NCBI GenBank assembly: GCA_033558025.1
Contig: JAUCEF010000018.1
Coordinates: forward strand, 1,054,001-1,118,000
Origin: Phytophthora sp. 'mugwort'
Taxonomy: Eukaryota; Oomycota; Peronosporomycetes; Peronosporales; Peronosporaceae
Direction: 5' to 3'
DNA: 64,000 nucleotides
Shown here: positions 43,701-54,730 of the stretch, in pieces
How the letters are laid out: each line of letters begins with the position of its first letter
Numbering within the stretch: the first letter of the stretch is position 1
The notes under the pieces: model-generated
What the model was told of the DNA's origin: nothing
The model's input: only the letters and a program-made list of their open reading frames with translations
Database searches by the model: none
Translations under genes and position numbers: made by a program

Positions 43701-46441
43701 ACGTTTTCGACCCAACGGACGAAGACCTTGGCTGCGTGCCGAGTTGCCCTGACCAGCTTTACCTCGAGCCCGATATCATAAAGGATATCCGGACGAATCA
43801 GCGAACACAGCAGATTCTACGAGAAGAGCAGACGCAGCTTCAGAAGGATCGCGTGAATCTGCGTGTCATTTTGGCAAGTCGTGGTCAAGGACAGGAGTCC
43901 GACAATGCTGCCCAAATTCCAGTGAATATTCGGCGTCTGGTAGAAAATGCACAGCAGTTATTCAGCATCGACATGCGGAAGCCTTCGAGCCTTCATCCGT
44001 CCCGTATTATTGAGGGAGTAAAGGAATTGTGCAAGAAGATTATTGTTGTCCAGGGTAATGACCGACTGAGTATCGAGGCCCAGGAAAACGCTACGTTGTT
44101 CTTCCAGATCCTGTTGCGGTCTACGCTTGCGTCAAAGTGCGTGACGCTGGAGCACCGTCTGACAGAGACAGCGTTCGAGTGGCTTATGGGTGAAATTGAG
44201 TCCAAGTTTACGAGCGCATTGGTGTCTGCTGGTGAAATGGCAGGTGTTGTGGGCGCGCAGTCTATTGGTGAGCCGGCGACGCAGATGACGCTCAACACAT
44301 TCCACTACGCCGGTGTATCTGCTAAGAATGTGACGCTTGGTGTGCCTCGACTAAAAGAAATCATGAACATTGCAAAGGACGTGCGGACTCCATCACTGCG
44401 AATCTTCTTGACGCCTGATTGTGCTCACGATGCCGATAAGGCGAAGTTTATTCAGTCACAGCTAGAGTACACGACGCTGGCTGACGTGACGGCAAACACT
44501 TCTATCTACTATGATCCCGATCCGATGAACACAGTGGTCGAGGAGGACCAGGAGTTTGTGGCGTCGTATTACGAAATGCCCGATGAGGACACACCAATCG
44601 CACGTTCTCCGTGGCTTCTGCGTATTGAGCTGAACCCGAAAATGATGGCGGACAAGAAGCTGACGATGGGTGAAATCGCTGCGCAAGTGGAAGCCGAATA
44701 CGGTCAGGACCTTTCGTGCATCTTCACGGATGATAACGCTGATCGACTGGTGCTGCGTATCCGTATTATGAGCGACGACGAAGAGAAGCTGCAGCGTTCG
44801 GGTGACACTGCGGTTGGACAGGAAGATGATACATTCCTGAAGCGTGTCGAGCACAACATGCTCACGCAGATGAAACTGCGTGGTATTGAGGGTGTGAAGA
44901 AGGTGTACATTCGTGAAGGCCCGTCGACGCACTGGTTCGACGACGTTGGTTTCAAGATGATGAACGAGTGGATGCTGGATACAGATGGTACGAACCTTCT
45001 TGATGTGATGTGTTATCCGCAGGTCGACTCCACCCGGACGATCTCGAACGATATCGTTGAAATCATCCAAGTGCTGGGCATTGAGGCTGTTCGTCGCGCG
45101 CTGCTGAACGAAATTCGACAGGTCATTTCTTTCGATGGTGCTTATGTGAACTACCGGCATCTGGCTTGTTTGTGTGATGTGATGACGTTCCGTGGTCACC
45201 TCATGGCCATCACTCGACATGGTATTAACCGCGATGACTCTGGCCCACTTGTTCGCTGCTCTTTTGAGGAGACAGTGGAAATTCTAATGGATGCGGCAAT
45301 GTTTTCGGAGGGAGATCCGCTGACAGGCGTGTCGGAGAACGTCATGCTTGGTCAGTTGGCTCCTCTTGGTACAGGTATCATGGATTTGGTGCTTGATGCG
45401 AAGAAGCTCGCGAACGCTATTGAATACGAGGCGTCCGAGATTCAGCAGGTGATGCAGGGTCTTGACAACGAATGGAGGAGTCCGGACCAGGGTCCGGGCA
45501 CGCCAATGGCAACTCCCTTCGCATCGACGCCTGGTTTCTCAGCATCGTCTCCATTCAGCCCTGGCGGCGGTTCGTTCTCACCGGCGGCTGGTGCTTTCTC
45601 GCCCATGGCGAGTCCGGCATCCCCCGGCTTCATGGCGGCATCACCTGCGCACAGCCCTGCGTCCCCATTAAACCCATCGTCGCCTGCATACAGTCCGATG
45701 TCCCCGGCGTACAGCCCGACGTCCCCGGCTTACTCTCCGACGTCGCCTGCATACAGCCCGACGTCTCCTGCGTACAGTCCGACATCTCCTGCGTACTCGC
45801 CGACGTCACCGGCTTACAGCCCCACGTCTCCTGCATACTCGCCGACGTCGCCAGCTTACAGCCCGACTTCGCCAGCATACTCTCCGACGTCGCCGGCCTA
45901 CAGTCCAACTTCTCCGGCCTACAGCCCCACTTCGCCAGCGTACTCGCCGACATCACCGGCTTACAGCCCGACGTCTCCGGCATACAGCCCGACGTCGCCT
46001 GCTTACAGTCCAACATCGCCCGCGTACAGCCCGACTTCGCCTGCATACTCGCCGACATCCCCTGCTTACAGTCCGACATCTCCGGCGTACAGTCCGACCA
46101 GTCCGGCGTACAGCCCCACTTCTCCGGCCTACACGCCTGCATATTCGCCGACGTCCCCGGCGTACAGCCCGACGTCTCCGGCGTATTCGCCAACGTCGCC
46201 TGCTTACTCGCCGACATCGCCAGCGTATTCGCCGACGTCGCCCGCGTATTCACCGACCTCACCGGCTTACAGCCCCACGTCCCCAGCTTACTCGCCGACG
46301 TCTCCAGCATACAGTCCGACGTCGCCTAGCTACAGTCCTGCCTCGCCCGAGTACAACCCGACAGAGGGCTACAACCCGACAGCAAGCGGCTACAGCCCAA
46401 CGGATGCCGATGAGAAGAAGGAAGAAGAGGATTTCAAGTAA
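40749..46441 (+). CDS. RPB1: RNA polymerase II largest subunit (RPB1)
   Basis: Exon 1 (40749-40998) and exon 2 (41112-46441) join in phase 1 across a 113-bp intron to give 1859 residues. The intron splits the first zinc-binding region, rejoined as CKTCDC..GGKVNDCPGHFGHIEL. The catalytic loop YNADFDGDEMN lies at about 42403-42435, and the bridge-helix and trigger-loop regions follow ([40 protein letters not shown]). The C-terminal domain (about 45689-46351) has 31 heptads: 21 up to a short YTPA break, then 10 more. Nearly all read YSPTSPA, one reads YSPTSPS. The protein makes mRNA and its CTD recruits capping, splicing and termination factors. The tail ends in acidic EEEDFK. Confidence 0.97.
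45689..46351 (+). repeat. Coding heptad repeat of the RPB1 CTD
   Basis: Thirty-one 21-bp units encode YSPxSPx. Unit 1 is YSPMSPA, units 2-21 are YSPTSPA, a 12-bp YTPA interrupts at 46130-46141, units 22-29 are YSPTSPA, unit 30 is YSPTSPS and unit 31 YSPASPE. Codons vary between units (agt, agc or tct/tcg; ccg, cct, cca or ccc), so the array is kept by protein selection and not only by recent DNA duplication. Confidence 0.93.
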
Positions 46442-46702
46442 GCCTGTTGAGTGTGCTACATGTTCAAGGCAAGCGAGGATGTGCATTACGAAAAACAGCC
46501 GAGAGTAGCAAACGAGTCGTAGCTGTGGTGGAAGACGTGGGTGCCGAGAGAGATGCAAGTGGCAACGAATGTCCCGCACCCGTTCGTCTGCTTGTCATGC
46601 ATATGTATATCAATCAACGCCACCAATAACGATAAAAACAAAACAAACACAGCATTGACATTTCTTGTTTTCTATTGACTTCGTGATCTGGTTCTCTCGG
46701 AT

Positions 46703-47947
46703 CTATTCGTTCAGAGCAATGAGGGCCATGAGCCCAATGCCCGCACACATGGCTGCTGCCTCCTTAAGCGACTGAGCGAGGGAGCAGTCCTCCAGCAGCT
46801 CCGGCATCACACTGGTACAGGCAATGTAGATAAAACCACCCGCCGTGAACGGCGAGATCCACACGGAGCTCGAGTCCCCAGCACCTTCCATTAGCAGACC
46901 GATGACCGTGCCAATCATAGCTCCGATAGCCGTCAGAAGTTGCGTCGCCATAGCTTCACGTCGTGTAAAACCAGACTGGATGAGGATGGCGAAGTCGCCG
47001 ATCTCGTGCGGCAGTTCGTGCAGCAGCATCGCCACCGTCGTGGTCCAACCCGTGCCGCGCAGGAAGGTGGCACCGATCGCCAGACCGTCCGTGAAGTTGT
47101 GCGAGAAGTCTGCCGCCAAGTTGAGATAACCTGCAGCTGCAATGGGCTTCTTCTCCGGCTCCGTGGTGACCATCGGTTCATCCTCAAGCACCCCGGTGTC
47201 GTCTTTGCCCTCCTTGAACACAGCGCGTTTCCTCGCTGAAGTCACCTTCCCGGACACGGGAGACGCGCTTCCATCCTGCACCGACGCCGAAGGGTGAGCA
47301 TGTCCGTGGGAGTGCCCGTGGCCGGATCCAGTCTGTGCCCGAACGAATTTCTCCAACATGAGGAACGTCAGCATGCCTGCGAGCGTCCAGAGCCACACGT
47401 AGAGATCCGCCATGGAATGGGAATGACCCTCATTGCCGTGGTCGTGGCCTTCATGGCCGTGTTCGTGGCCTTCATGGTCGTGCGCGAGCGAGTGCGGTAG
47501 CAGATGTAGCAGTGCATCGCCTAGCAATCCGCCGGCCGCGAAGCTCAGGAAGATGCGCAGCAGCGGCTGCTGTTTTTCCTGGTTGCCAACACCCAGCGGC
47601 ACAATGATTAACACGAGCACAGGCGCGGCGCCAACGAGGGCGGTGGCAAATAGCGCCTGGCCCCATATGATGGGCGAGAATCTGCCGGCCTTGGGTTTGG
47701 CGACGGTCTGATCGTGGTCGTTGTGGTCGTGATTGTTGTGGTCGTGATTGTCGTGACCGTTGTCATGGTCATGAGTGTGGCCGCCGTGCTGGGCGTTGGC
47801 TTTGACGGGCTCATCCCCGTGGCGTTCTTGGCCCCGCACAGCAAGGGTCGCAGGCATTGCGACATCGTCAGCCGTTGAAAGGAGCGCGGCGCTCAGCACG
47901 GCTGCGACCACCAGCAGTAGTAGACGGAGACGCGCTTGACCCTCCAT
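46703..47947 (-). CDS. LIV-1 type ZIP zinc transporter (SLC39A7/13-like)
   Basis: ATG at 47947 gives 414 residues with a signal peptide (MEGQARLRLLLLVVAAVLSA). The frame stays open upstream, but this start places the signal at the N-terminus. Two His-rich segments follow (HGGHTHDHDNGHDNHDHNN; HDHEGHEHGHEGHDHGNEGH), one before helix 1 and one between helices 2 and 3. A third, HGHSHGHAHPS, is in the loop before helix 4. Metal-path motifs are HNFTDGLAIGATF in helix 4 and HELPHEIGDFAIL in helix 5, the LIV-1 signature. Such proteins release zinc from the ER/Golgi or import it. It is convergent with RPB1. A decayed partial copy lies at 10745-11130. Confidence 0.93.
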   Translation of the reverse strand: MEGQARLRLLLLVVAAVLSAALLSTADDVAMPATLAVRGQERHGDEPVKANAQHGGHTHDHDNGHDNHDHNNHDHNDHDQTVAKPKAGRFSPIIWGQALFATALVGAAPVLVLIIVPLGVGNQEKQQPLLRIFLSFAAGGLLGDALLHLLPHSLAHDHEGHEHGHEGHDHGNEGHSHSMADLYVWLWTLAGMLTFLMLEKFVRAQTGSGHGHSHGHAHPSASVQDGSASPVSGKVTSARKRAVFKEGKDDTGVLEDEPMVTTEPEKKPIAAAGYLNLAADFSHNFTDGLAIGATFLRGTGWTTTVAMLLHELPHEIGDFAILIQSGFTRREAMATQLLTAIGAMIGTVIGLLMEGAGDSSSVWISPFTAGGFIYIACTSVMPELLEDCSLAQSLKEAAAMCAGIGLMALIALNE

Positions 47948-49480
47948 GATGAACTTGAGAGGTACAGCCGCGTCGGGATTGGATGAAATGAGGAACCCGT
48001 AGGTGGAGTGACCCACCCTATCAGTGTCAACCAGTAAGCTCCCGGTAATGCGAGTGTCGAGCTGCAAACCATTTCCTGCTTGACGCACACAACAACCAGC
48101 AGCTTTGACATCACAGCACATCATGGCTCGTGGTGGCAGGACCAGTATCAAGGGGTCCAAAAAAAAGCAGCCTCGCTGAAGATCCGATCGATGTAGCAAC
48201 CAGGGAAAGCACGACATTCTTCGCTACAGAGCTTATCACGGAGTAGCATCGGCGGTAGACACATACTTCCCCAACTGTATAGGATACAATAGGAAGCAAA
48301 AGATGGGACACTGCTGCGGTCGGTGCCGCACAAACCGGCATCGCGAAACTGGGGGGGGGGGGGAGACGGAGCGCTGTGTAAGTCACGGTCTAAGGGAACC
48401 AGTTGTGTGTTGCCTCGCGAGGCAGAGGGGCAGTTCGTTTTTGGGGTCCGTGATCTACGTAAGGAAGGCATTCCTGTCTCGCAACCCAATGCTTCGACTA
48501 AATTCCCTCACTCTCGCCATCGGGGGAACGCTGCCTGGATGAAGATCTATTTGCCACTTCTAGATCATGGAGAAAGCGGTTCCTCGATTCGAATTGTCTA
48601 CCTCTCAGACGACGGACCTGTCACGTGTCGCTCGCCTCCCTCTGCAATGGTTCAGCATTCTGAGGGCTGTTATGAGTACGGTCTGGTTTGGGGTAGCTTG
48701 AAAAGAGGAACGCTTGGCAGGAAAAGTGGAACACTTAAACAAAGATATTCAAGTTCTTGATTGGTTGGGGCTCTACTTACTTCTGCAGGGAAGATTTACG
48801 ACTGAAAGCTAGACTACGCAACTACAGCTCCTCGACTTCACCCATGACTAGTACGTCAAACTCAGAGCTTTTACCTGGACAGCTCACGTGCTCCCCGCCC
48901 GAGGCATACCATTTGCCGAATAGTTCCATTGTTCAGCCTATGGAACCGTATCGCCCCGCCCGATTCGCGGAATGAACGGTTAGCCCGAGCGTCAGGTCGA
49001 CCCTCCTTGAGACTAGGGCCCCGACCAGACTCCAAACCGGATACCTCGTAGAGAGCGCACTCACACCACGGTCATCGCGTAGAACGGCGAGCCCTATAAG
49101 CGGCCATCCCTTCGGCGAGCGTGATGAGGTCCCATGGTCGCGACACTCGTGCCGCAGCAGGATCTTGGCACACGACCGGAATAGCTGGCGAGTCGGCTCC
49201 CCACCCGGACTCGACACATTCTCCCCGACTTACGGTACGCTGTCCACAACGTACCTTCGTGGTGGGGCAGCTACATGTAGCGGTTCCAACTGAACGAGTG
49301 AGATGTGCGAGTCGTGTCTTCACCATCAACCTCCACCGTCGTGCTCCAGCTTGTATCTCCCTGAAAGTCGTGCAGTTCCTCCGTATCGCCGGAGCGAAGC
49401 ACTCGCAAGCTGGTAGCTTCAGTGCGGGCCCGACGAGAAGCGTCCTCTTGGCACATTTTGTTTTGATATCCACCGATCGG
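47948..49480. other. Intergenic, no gene recognised
   Basis: Frames are short and lack family motifs. A poly-G tract lies at about 48351-48363. From about 48.9 kb on, GC content rises and medium frames appear on the minus strand (for example 49072-49473, with EGMAAYRARRSTR at its end), possibly decayed transposon sequence, but no domain can be named. Confidence 0.4.
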
Positions 49481-49499
49481 CCTACACACCCGCCGTCCG

Positions 49500-49870
49500 A
49501 GATCGGGCAGATCGGATCGATGCTGCAGTCGAGATCGAGCCGATCGACAATTGGATGCCGATCAAGGTTGGCAGATCGGGCCGATCCGGCGTCAGGTTCG
49601 GAAGATCAGGTTGATTCGGCGCCCGCAGATCGGGCTACGCCACGTCGTCCGGGATCGGGCAGAGCGGATCGATCTTCCGGTCAAGATCGAGCAGATCGGC
49701 TCGATCGGTATTCGCCGATCGGCATACATGTTCGGGCATACGTGATCTGGCAGATCGGGGCGATCGGTGTTGGCAGATCGGCATACATGTTCTGACATCC
49801 GCGATCTGACAGATCGACATGCGCGTTCGAACATCCGCGATCTGGCAGATCGGGATTCGATCAGCAATCA
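49500..49870. repeat. GATC-rich tandem repeat
   Basis: The stretch is packed with gatcgg and agatcg words. Three 36-bp units occupy 49717-49752, 49776-49811 and 49812-49847, each gatcggcatacatg-like at the start and gatctggca-like at the end, with a shortened 23-bp unit at 49753-49775. Part of the block (49619-49695) recurs at 54568-54643, which suggests both belong to the ends of one retroelement. Confidence 0.7.
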
Positions 49871-50559
49871 TCCTCGGGGATGTGCAAGTGTGAAGACGGT
49901 ACGTGTTGAGTGGTTGAAGAAGCGAAAGATTCAGGAGAGTCAAGTGGTACGAGATAGGGTTCAGGATGGGAAGATAGGACCAGAAAAGGATAAACAACAA
50001 TCAGACTCGAATTTAAATTGGACTACTTAGGTGTTTTGAAAGACCGCAAGAAGGGATCTACATTGGCTCTCCCAAGTATCAACTAGCCTAAGGTAGCAGA
50101 TCAAGCATCGTGATGAGAGGATCAGATATTGGCCGACCCTCCCCCACGCTAGCGAACTTCTGCTCAAGCGCATACCTCGATCGATTGGTATTCGTGCTTG
50201 GCTGTCGATCACTTCGACTCTCAACTCGCAAGATCCCGCTAAATGAAGCGGGAGGCAACTCAAGGAAAGGAAAGGAATAACGCCACGCAGCCTCGGCCTC
50301 GGGTCAAGTCCAGACCCCCGATCGAAGGTCGGCTACCTCGGATCGGAACCAATAACGGCAGGAGAGCGAAGACTTCAGCGCTGCTCCACGTCCCCGCGTC
50401 CCGCCAGGACGTTCAAGACTATACATCGCTGCATCCTTTGGAGTCCCAAGAGAGCAGATCGAGCCCACCGACGGGCACACAAGTTGAGACCAAATTCAGC
50501 TGATGACGGATCATCGGGGAATCCCCTTGTCGGTGTCTTGGCGCAGTTGGTGAGCGGAT

Positions 50560-53300
50560 CTGGTCTTAATCATATTTTGACCGATCCCGCTACACCACAT
50601 TCCTGACCCAGACGGACCCGGATGTCCGCTACCAGATCAACTGAAAACGGGCCTGAGTGCAACGGACGAGAAGTGGATTCGGACACACCGATCGTTTAGC
50701 AAGTTAAAGCAGAAGACCGCCGCCACTCCGATATTGCGTCACTTCGATCCCGATCGTCAATCTGTGGTAGTTGTTTATGCCAGTGAGAGGGCAATTTCGG
50801 TCGCTTTGATGCAAGAGTACGATCGCGTGTACCACCCAGTGATGTTCGCGAGCCGTACGCTGAAGTCGAATGAATTTAACTTCAATGCGGTAGAGAAGGA
50901 AGTGTTGGCCCTGTTGCGGACCTTAGATCTGAACTACAACATGTTGGTTGCGCGTCAGGTCCGGATACTGACCAGACACTCGACGTTGGCATGGCTCTTC
51001 AGATCACCCGGTCCCCAAGGACGGTTGGGTCAGTGAGCTGCACTCCTGTCGCCATTGACGCTCGAGATCGAGAAATGTACGAAGGGAGAGGACGAGATTT
51101 GGGGAGCAATCGCCGCCAGTATTACACCTCGGGCCAAGGTGGACGAGGCATGGATCGCGATCGCACCCAGGAAAGAGCCACGCCGTCAGATCCAAGCACC
51201 AGTCCCAGTAATAGGCGCGGATGAAGAGTGTGTGTGGTGAGTTTGGACGGATCCGCACGAGTAAAACGAGGTGGGGAGCCTATAGTGCGATCTTGAGGAA
51301 TTTACCTGAGTGGACGGTCGTGAAGGCCCGGTCCGGGTATGTAGAAGATGTGACTGTGGACGAGGCGGAGTATAATGAATCCTGTTGTGTTTCGATTTGT
51401 TGGAAGGGATGAAGCAGAGACGATTGGTGATCTGCGGTGATTCAGACCTAGTGATTAGACAAGTCTGAGGCGAGTCGACTGCAAAGCATCCGATCTGACA
51501 TTATTGAGGCAGTAGGCTTTGGATCGACTTCAGGACTGACCAAAGCGTGAATTGCTACATGTAAAGCGCGACTGGAATGTCAGTGGTGGACAGTTTGGCC
51601 AGCGCCGCGTTACAGCAGCAACAAGGAGTGATCGTCAATGAGGGCGAGGCGTAGCCATGTTGAATTGCTTAGATGAAATCCTTATGATCAGATCGAAGGA
51701 CTCTGTGGTGCGAGGCTCAACAGTAGCTACCCGACCAGGGACCAGATCCGTACATCGACCGACAGTTTTGGACGAAGTTCTAGTAAGAGATCTCTCCACG
51801 TCGAGCGTATTCGGCAGGCCCAAGACGAGGAAGTGTGGATATCAAGTCTGAAGCAATATCTGACTGGAGGTGTGACTGATCTCACACAGCGTCAGGCTAG
51901 ACTGTGTGGCAAGATATCATCGGATTATAACGTTGCCAATAATGATCTGCTGTGCTACTGTCCTTTCAATAAGAGATCGGAAGTAGATCGGGATGGATTG
52001 ATGAGGCTTGTCACGCCCGAGACAATACACACGGATATCCTGCACTACTATCACGCGAGCATTGAAGGTGGTCATCAGGGGATTGGTCGAACGGATCAGG
52101 GATCATTTCCACTGGAGAGGCTATATCACAGAATGCAGATGTATGTGGGCGAATGTGTAGATTCTAAAACCTGGAACGGCCGTCCTACGATCAGAGGAGA
52201 ATCGCCTGGGAACCTCCAGGTGACATATCCTTTTCAGATCATTGCCATGGATCACATACCCTCGCTACCGAAGTCGCTCAAGGGCAACACGGAACTACTG
52301 ATAGATCTATTCATATGATATGTGATCGCGAAGGCAAGTGCGTCTAGAACGGCTCAGACGATCGCCGAGTCGTACGAAGAGTGTGTCTTCCGGAGGTTCG
52401 GCGCTAGTGGAGCCATCCGTCACGATCGAGAGTCTGGGTTCATGCCCGACTTCTCCCGAGCGTTTAAAAAATCCTCGGACAGCGGCAGAGAGTATCAATG
52501 GCGTATCGACCGCAAGCAAACGGAACCGCGGAACGGATGGTACAGCCTATAACACGAGCTTTAAAGATGTATGGCCATGATCTCAACCAGCAAAATTCGG
52601 ATGATTACGCTACGCGACTGACCTTCGCGATCAACACAGCTCAAGATCGAGTGTGAGGGGATACACCGTTCTAATTTGTACATGGATGGGACCCCAGGTC
52701 AACGTTGGAGGCCACAATTCCTTTAGGCAGTACTCGTATCCGAGACCGAAATCCTAGGATATGGAGGTACCAGATCCAACGTTATTGCATAACGGCACGG
52801 GAACAAGTCAGTGTCAAGTTGCGGGAAGCGATCTCAGATAGAGCCGATCGGCATAATGACGAGATCGATCCGCACCAAATCGAAGGCGGACTCACGTTTG
52901 GCTGTATCTGGATCGCATGAAGGAAGGATATGCGCGTAAGCTAGCACATCTTCGGCATGGTCCTTTCCGAGGTGCAGAAAGATCAACGAGTACTCACTGC
53001 GCCTCGAGATCGCCGGAACGGAGTATCGGCTCTTCCCGATTATACATGTATCTACATTGAAGTTGGTGAAGAATCGACAGAGAGAGTTAGTCACGGCTCA
53101 GCCAACCCGACGAACGGTAGATCAGGATACTTATGGGCGTCAGCAGATTCTGTCGCCGCCGTGTCCCGATCACGGACCCCAGCCACGAGATCAGACCGTA
53201 AGGGAGAATGGCCACGTCGCAAGGTATCGACCTCGGCTCGAAGGTAGTCACGTTCGAGTTGAAACTGATTCCGCTCAGCTCGAAATTGATCTCCCTCACG
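50560..53300 (+). mobile_element. Second Ty3/gypsy element: RNase H and integrase remnant
   Basis: 50734-51036 gives the RNase H region (VVYASERAISVALMQEYDRV, FASRTLKSNEFNFNAVEKEV). 51833-52318 gives the integrase zinc site (HASIEGGHQGIGRT, then YVGECVDSKTWNGRP, where the second Cys of CxxC is Ser) and the first core Asp in IIAMDHIPSLPKS. 52320-52560 holds the second Asp (AIRHDRESGFMPDF) and the Glu in YRPQANGTAERMV, read across a frame change. The C-terminal part continues to about 52900 (ISDRADRHNDEID). Protease and most of RT are missing. It is broken throughout and flanked by GATC-rich repeats. Confidence 0.82.
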
Positions 53301-53309
53301 GACGAGCCC

Positions 53310-54106
53310 TCAACAGTCGGGGGTACCGGTCGACAGGCCCACGGATGCCAGGTCGGCTATCGGAGCGGAAGAAGCGACCCGAACAGGCCTAATCTGGGCT
53401 TGACGGAGCTCGTTTTCCAGCCGCGTCACATTCGCTAAGGCCGCGTTCAGTTCGACATGAAGCCGAGCTGACGGAGTTCCATCGGTTTCCGACCGGGAAG
53501 CCTGAGCTATCCCTTTATCCAAAGCAGCTTGAGTGGAGTTCAGGCTGACGCGGTAGGAGTCGAGATCAGCGTGAGTCTCATCCAGTTCTCTCTCATGAGC
53601 GATGATCTGGTCGCGCAGATCATCCACCTCCTCCTCGCGGAGTTCCAGACGATGCGCAAGCCCATCTCGTTGAGACTCAGCTTCAGGGAGTTCTCGCTGA
53701 CACTGGAGAGACGACCCTCCACGTCTCTATCTCGGCAGCCGGCTGGCCCAGCTGATCGCGAAGATGACGACTAATTAATTGATATCCTTGAGCCGGGAGA
53801 GCGTTATCGATCTCAGCCCGGTGTCGCCGGATCTCTTCGCCTTGATCGTGTCGGAATTATTCCAAGGCACGCAGATCGTCCGACATCTGGGCTATGACGC
53901 GGTCCTGGTGCATGCGATCTCGTAGACGATAGTGTACCCCGTGTCCCACGAAGCTCGTCCTTTAGGTAGGTCACCTGACGCTCCACGACCTGAGTTGTCG
54001 AGTCGACGGGCGCGCGCGATGCCGCGGAACGGCGGGACCTAACGCTGTGGGGCGAAGCTGGCGGCGATCGGCCCTCGCCGGAGTCGTCGGAATGGCGATC
54101 ACTCAT
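53310..54106 (-). pseudogene. Gypsy Gag N-terminal part, opposite to the neighbouring pol
   Basis: ATG at 54106 opens MSDRHSDDSGEGRSPPASPH, followed by an Arg/Ser-rich part and then coiled-coil text (VERQVTYLKDELRG). After a frameshift, 53310-53627 continues the coiled coil (DQIIAHERELDETHADLDSY, NAALANVTRLENELRQAQ). This is how Gag proteins of many oomycete gypsy elements begin. It runs on the minus strand, head to head with the plus-strand pol remnant, so it belongs to another copy or to an inverted part of the same element. Confidence 0.6.
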
Positions 54107-54359
54107 GGCGTTGGAAGTGAATGGCTGTTTGGGACGAAGGGTTGAGAAGTGTGACCATGTGCGGCCGCTGTACGGCAACGATTTCGGACAAGGGGCGGTT
54201 GCGGAGAAGCGTTCACCAAGAATATCAGATCCCCAAGAAATGGTTAAATCGGTGAGAAAGGCGGCTCCAGCTGTAAAGAAAGGGACGAGCGGGTTGGATC
54301 AAGATGCGATGTAAAAGCGGGGCGATGTTAGACTTAATCCGGGGCCATAAGGGGGTGCC

Positions 54360-54730
54360 TTACAAAAGGAAAGGAAGCCAAGGTCGAGCAGCCATCGAGC
54401 ACGGATCTATTATACCGTAAGCACCCAACAGATCGGGATCCGATAGATATTCGAGCCTGATCTGGATAAGGATTGAAGATGAGAGATCAAGACTGGCTAG
54501 TGCCAACCGAGTTGACCTGACTGGATCTGGCTCCAGTTGGCCCCGATGGCCCTCGACCGGGCTAATACGGCGTCCGCAGACCGGGCTATACCCGTCGTCC
54601 GGGATCAGGCAGATCGGATCGATCTTACATTTGAGATCGAGCGGGGTTACTCGGAGACTGAGTGCTCCTGGGAGCCAACTAAACGGCTCCAGGCAGATTG
54701 CCCGAAGGCTGCCGCGATCTGGGAACAGAA
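54360..54730. repeat. GATC-rich block homologous to 49.6 kb
   Basis: Positions 54568-54643 match 49619-49695 (shared cgtcgtccgggatc and gcggatcgatctt words) in the same orientation. The block appears to interrupt the minus-strand gag remnant near 54730. It may be one end of the element whose pol lies at 50.6-53.3 kb. Confidence 0.5.

Noticed and set aside
44462..45220. 252-codon minus-strand frame within RPB1
   Set aside because: Lies wholly antisense to the conserved RPB1 coding sequence and shows no family.
45472..46329. Long frames overlapping the CTD on both strands (for example 45630-46310 minus)
   Set aside because: They are shadows of the 21-bp CTD repeat; the repeat keeps all frames open. 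The RPB1 frame is certain.
47433..47865. Frames antisense to the His-rich loops of the ZIP gene
   Set aside because: Shadows of the GAC/CAC-rich coding sequence on the minus strand.
49121..49795. 224-codon plus-strand frame over the GATC-rich repeats
   Set aside because: Arg/Asp/Ser repeats come from translation of gatcgg words; no protein character.
49717..49847. CRISPR-like array (36-bp repeats)
   Set aside because: Units abut or are shortened without unique spacers of constant length, and the setting is eukaryotic transposon DNA.
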